A stretch of DNA of 64,000 nt from Colletotrichum lupini (taxonomy: Eukaryota; Ascomycota; Sordariomycetes; Glomerellales; Glomerellaceae): the NCBI RefSeq assembly GCF_023278565.1, contig NC_064675.1, positions 2,046,001 to 2,110,000 on the forward strand, given 5' to 3'. A program made the translations under genes and the position numbers. Below, piece by piece: positions 61,031-64,000 of this stretch; position 1 is the stretch's first letter, and each line of letters opens with the position of its first letter. Below the pieces are notes generated by a model that saw nothing but the letters and a program-made list of their open reading frames with translations, did no database searches and was not told where the DNA came from.

Positions 61031-61919
61031 ATATAAAAGTATCTTATATATTTAATATAATACACGCTCACTAGATAAGAATTTCTACTTATAATCTATA
61101 GCGGATTTATTAATGAAATATGATTTTTTAATTATTTAATTTATATCTAGGTACTAGTACTAAATTATATACTATCCTATATACCTTTTGCTTATTCGTA
61201 CTAGTTTATAACTATCTTTACGCACTATATTATTAAATTATATTCTTATACTTTACTATATAATATATATAGCCCTTAGGTAAGATCGTTTTTTTAAAAC
61301 AACCGGGGCGAGAAATATAAGTAGCTAGATATAAATCTAGTTAGTAATATTAGTAGCCGTATATAGTTATAAGTATATATTACTCCTCTTTTATATATAC
61401 GCTCTTTTATACGCACGCTTAATATTTCTAAAACTAAAAGTTATATACTTACTTATTTAATAATAAAGCGCCGATCCCTATTTAATATATACCTCCCGTC
61501 CTAAGCTAATAATTCTAGCTTTAAAATTAACCTCTCGAATAGCTATTAGAACTTAGAAATTAGGCTTACTTATATCTAAATTTCTTATAAATAAATAGAA
61601 TAAAAGCTAATTTAACTACTCTTGCAAAATAACTATAATAAAAGCCTAGGATACTAACGACTATAAAATAGGCTTAAAAGTAACTCTATTACTATATATA
61701 CCTCGTATATTTATATAGTATATTTATTTAAAAAGGGATATATTAAGAAAAGTAAAACGATAACTTACTTATTATTATATAGTATAATACGGTATTATAC
61801 TATATAAACTATACTAAAAACCTTAATTTTATTACTATAATATAATAGAGTCGCTACTTTATTTACGTACTTAGAACTTAGCTAGCGCTTATTATAATCC
61901 GTATTATTTAATAAACTAT
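61031..61919. other. Linker after ORF X, copy C
   Basis: RIPed DNA shared in part with 2650-2830 and 40230-40500. No gene recognised. Confidence 0.4.
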
Positions 61920-62335
61920 TATAGCTTCTTGTTAATAATTACTAAAAAAAAAGGGATAGAACTAATAAGAACTATAATAAAGCGGTTAAAAATATTATAT
62001 AGCGTTATAAATAAATATAACGACGATATAAAACTAACGTATATATTTAAGTCCGCTTTAAAAATAAGTACTATAAGTATACGTCTTCTTCTAAGTACTA
62101 TTTTTTTAAATCTAGAGCCGAGTTAGTATATTTAATTAGACTACCGTCCTCCGAGGCTATTCCCTAGGTTATGTTTAAAAAAAAGAAGTTTACCCGGTTT
62201 TAATAAGGAGGTTATTACTAAACTATGCGGAAAAGAAATCTCGTAGTAAAGTTTAAAGTAAAAGTAGAGTGCGTAGTTATTAAGTATTATAATATAGCTA
62301 TTTAGTAGAGGAATGTAGTTATAATAATACTATTT
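61920..62335 (+). pseudogene. Small conserved ORF, copy C
   Basis: Conserved frame from 61959: D-R-T-N-K-N-Y-N-K-A-V-K-N-I-I, then N-V-Y-I, R-F-K-N-K-Y-Y-K-Y-T-S-S and R-A-E-L-V-Y-L-I. A 65-codon open run in a different frame (61929-62126) overlaps it but is not the frame kept across copies. Possibly MADS-box-like; low confidence in the family. Confidence 0.42.
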
Positions 62336-63120
62336 TATTTCTAAACCTATTATTATAATAGACTAATCTCTAGTTTATTACTATTTTCGCGTCTTTTAGT
62401 TCTTTTCTTTAGAAAACCGGTAGCTAAAATTACTTACTATACTTTAAAATAACTGCTCTATTTATATACTTATTATTATATTATCGTAGTCCTTAGAGTT
62501 AATAGTGCCGCCTCCTTTTTTATAACTTATTTATTATTTTACTATATACTATATATTAACCTCCCCTTAATCTCGTCCCCGCTAACTAAATTACTAGTCG
62601 TCTTCCTTAGCTAAATAATAAAATATAAAACCTTAATATATATAAACTTAGTACTAGGCCCGATTATAAGCAAAATCTACTTATAAAGAACTCTTATTAT
62701 ATCGTACTACTCGTAATAAAGTAGCCCCCTTTTCTTAATTAATAATTAGCTATAACGTATTAGCACTTAATTAGTTTTAATAGCTTTATCTAAAGTTATT
62801 AGATTTTTAGTTTTACGGTTTTTTAATATTATAAAGTTACGAAGCAATCTCTCTATTTACTTAATATAAAAAAAGCGCTAACGGATATATATAAGTAAAA
62901 CGGTAATATTATTATTACGTAAGATTAATAAGATATATAGCTCGTATATTAATAAACCTCTATACGGCCTTATTATAAAGCGTACGTAGCTTATATAAAT
63001 ATCGCTTCTTTTCTTTAGACGCTTTTTATTAAATAGGTTAGTCGCTTAGTAACGTAACTAGGCCTATCCTATTAGCTAATCTACTTTCCTTCCTATACTA
63101 TTTAGTATTTAAATACTATT

Positions 63121-64000
63121 TTTAAGTCGACCGCGTTTATTATAGGGACCCCTTTGAGGTTAGTATAATAAGGGATAAAACTTCTATTTAACTAATAATA
63201 GACTATAATACCGGGTTAATAATCGCGTTAGAGAGATACTATAATAAATTATATTACATAGTATATAAGAACTAGTAATAATAAGTAAATACGAGATAAA
63301 ACCCGGCTTAAACTTAGCTAAGCAAAAACTTTCTTACCCTTCCTTAATAAATAAGACCTAATAGTTTTTATTTAATAAATATACCTTAGGGAGATAGTAC
63401 TATATTATACTAATATTATAGGCTTCATATCGTAGCCTAACGACGAATAATAGATATTATAAGTAGATAGATAATAGGACAGTAAAAACACGGTAGAAAC
63501 TTAAATAGGCTTTAGGTAGTAGAACTTTATTAGGTGAAATTAAGGGGTAGTAGAAAACTTTAATAAAATTCCTAAATTAGATAAAAAAAAAAAGCTAAGG
63601 TAGCTAAAGTAATAGAACTTATTTAAAACTCTACGATAACTAGTAGAATCCCTTAGAGCTAGTAAAACTAAACTAGAGCTAGTAAAATTACTAAAAGAGG
63701 GAAAAGGGCTAACGGTAGAAAAGTAAGAGAGCCTATTAATAATATAAAAACGGCAGAATTATTAAATCTATAAGGTTATAAATTATAAATAAGGATTATT
63801 AGTAAAGGTAGTAAAACTAATCTCGTGCCGATAACGCACTTCTTATTACTACGATAAGATAATAATTACTAATTTAATAGCTTACTATAGTACTCTTTTT
63901 TATATCCTAGGGGTCGATTTATAATAAATAGTTTATAACTATAGATTCTATTTGCTATAAGAGTATTATAATATTACTAAGGTTTAGTTTTTATAAATAG
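63121..64000 (+). other. RIPed DNA with a readable charged frame
   Basis: Plus-strand text from about 63430 reads for ~150 codons with mostly TAA/TAG stops, including L-V-E-S-L-R-A-S-K-T-K-L-E-L-V-K-L-L-K near 63638. It looks like a helical, charged protein segment that continues past the window. Family not recognised. Confidence 0.4.

Larger units (their letters stand above)
60350..63120 (+). repeat. Duplicated multi-gene segment, copy C
   Basis: Third copy, same strand. ORF X lies at 60500-61030, the small ORF at 61920-62335, and a linker runs to about 63110 ('gcctatcctattagctaatcta', matching 4945 in A). Similarity to A and B ends there and the kinase is absent. The dispersed ~310-bp repeat found upstream of A and B was not seen upstream of C. 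Confidence 0.78.
1..64000. other. RIP-mutated AT-rich isochore
   Basis: Throughout the window CpA and TpG are very scarce and TpA is abundant, while CpG remains common. This is the signature of repeat-induced point mutation, in which C becomes T mainly at CpA on either strand during the sexual cycle of ascomycetes. Recognisable coding frames are interrupted almost only by TAA and TAG, where CAA, CAG or TGG codons are expected, and hardly ever by TGA. Exceptions with normal composition are 8640-9760 and short patches near 11480-11830, 14280-14385, 22180-22750, 41060-41390 and 45690-45760. Long homologous features (WD40 array, LINE, Copia, three copies of a segment) show the region is made of duplicated DNA, the substrate of RIP. 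Confidence 0.95.

Noticed and set aside
61929..62126. 65-codon plus-strand open stretch
   Set aside because: The frame conserved in copies A and B is a different one (D-R-T-N-K-N-Y-N-K). This open run is a shadow of that relic.
1..64000. Bacterial, mitochondrial or protozoan AT-rich DNA
   Set aside because: CpG is retained while CpA/TpG are lost, spliced-gene signals are present and the protein relics are ascomycete-specific families. No mitochondrial genes, tRNAs or bacterial operons were seen.

Overview
The window is fungal nuclear DNA, almost certainly from a filamentous ascomycete (Pezizomycotina), and nearly all of it has been through repeat-induced point mutation (RIP). The dinucleotides CpA and TpG are almost gone, TpA is in great excess, and CpG survives. 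Reading frames are broken almost only by TAA and TAG, the stops expected from C-to-T change on either strand. Ordinary ORF finding therefore fails. Reading through those stops reveals a dense set of gene and transposon relics. All domain calls below come from such read-through and from remembered family motifs; no database search was possible.

Layout. 1.6-7.5 kb: copy A of a multi-gene segment (unknown ORF X, a small unknown ORF, and a fungal-type protein kinase, FunK1). 8.64-9.76 kb: the only clear un-RIPed island, with a minus-strand gene containing a 53-nt intron and a probable frameshift. 13.3-22.1 kb: a minus-strand HET-domain gene split by a complete 7.4-kb Ty1/Copia retrotransposon with 205/206-bp LTRs and a 5-bp target duplication. 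22.1-22.75 kb: a 71-bp minisatellite. 28.5-32 kb: a minus-strand NACHT-WD40 NLR whose C-terminus holds eight exact 126-bp (42-codon) WD40 units. 33.1-38.8 kb: a Tad1-type LINE on the plus strand with both ORFs. 38.8-43.6 kb: copy B of the segment, with a truncated kinase. 52.1-54.3 kb: a minus-strand DUF3435/FluG-type tyrosine recombinase. 58-59.1 kb: a minus-strand ankyrin-repeat gene. 60.35-63.1 kb: copy C of the segment. Large parts of 9.8-13.3, 22.8-28.5, 43.6-52.1 and 54.3-58 kb are RIPed DNA in which I recognise no family.

Taken together, the identifiable host genes are those of fungal non-self recognition and accessory regions (HET, NACHT-WD40 NLR, ankyrin, FunK1 kinase, DUF3435 recombinase). 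They lie among retroelements and were all silenced by RIP. This is a graveyard of an accessory, possibly Starship-like, compartment. No working gene can be asserted except, perhaps, the one in the 8.7-9.6 kb island.
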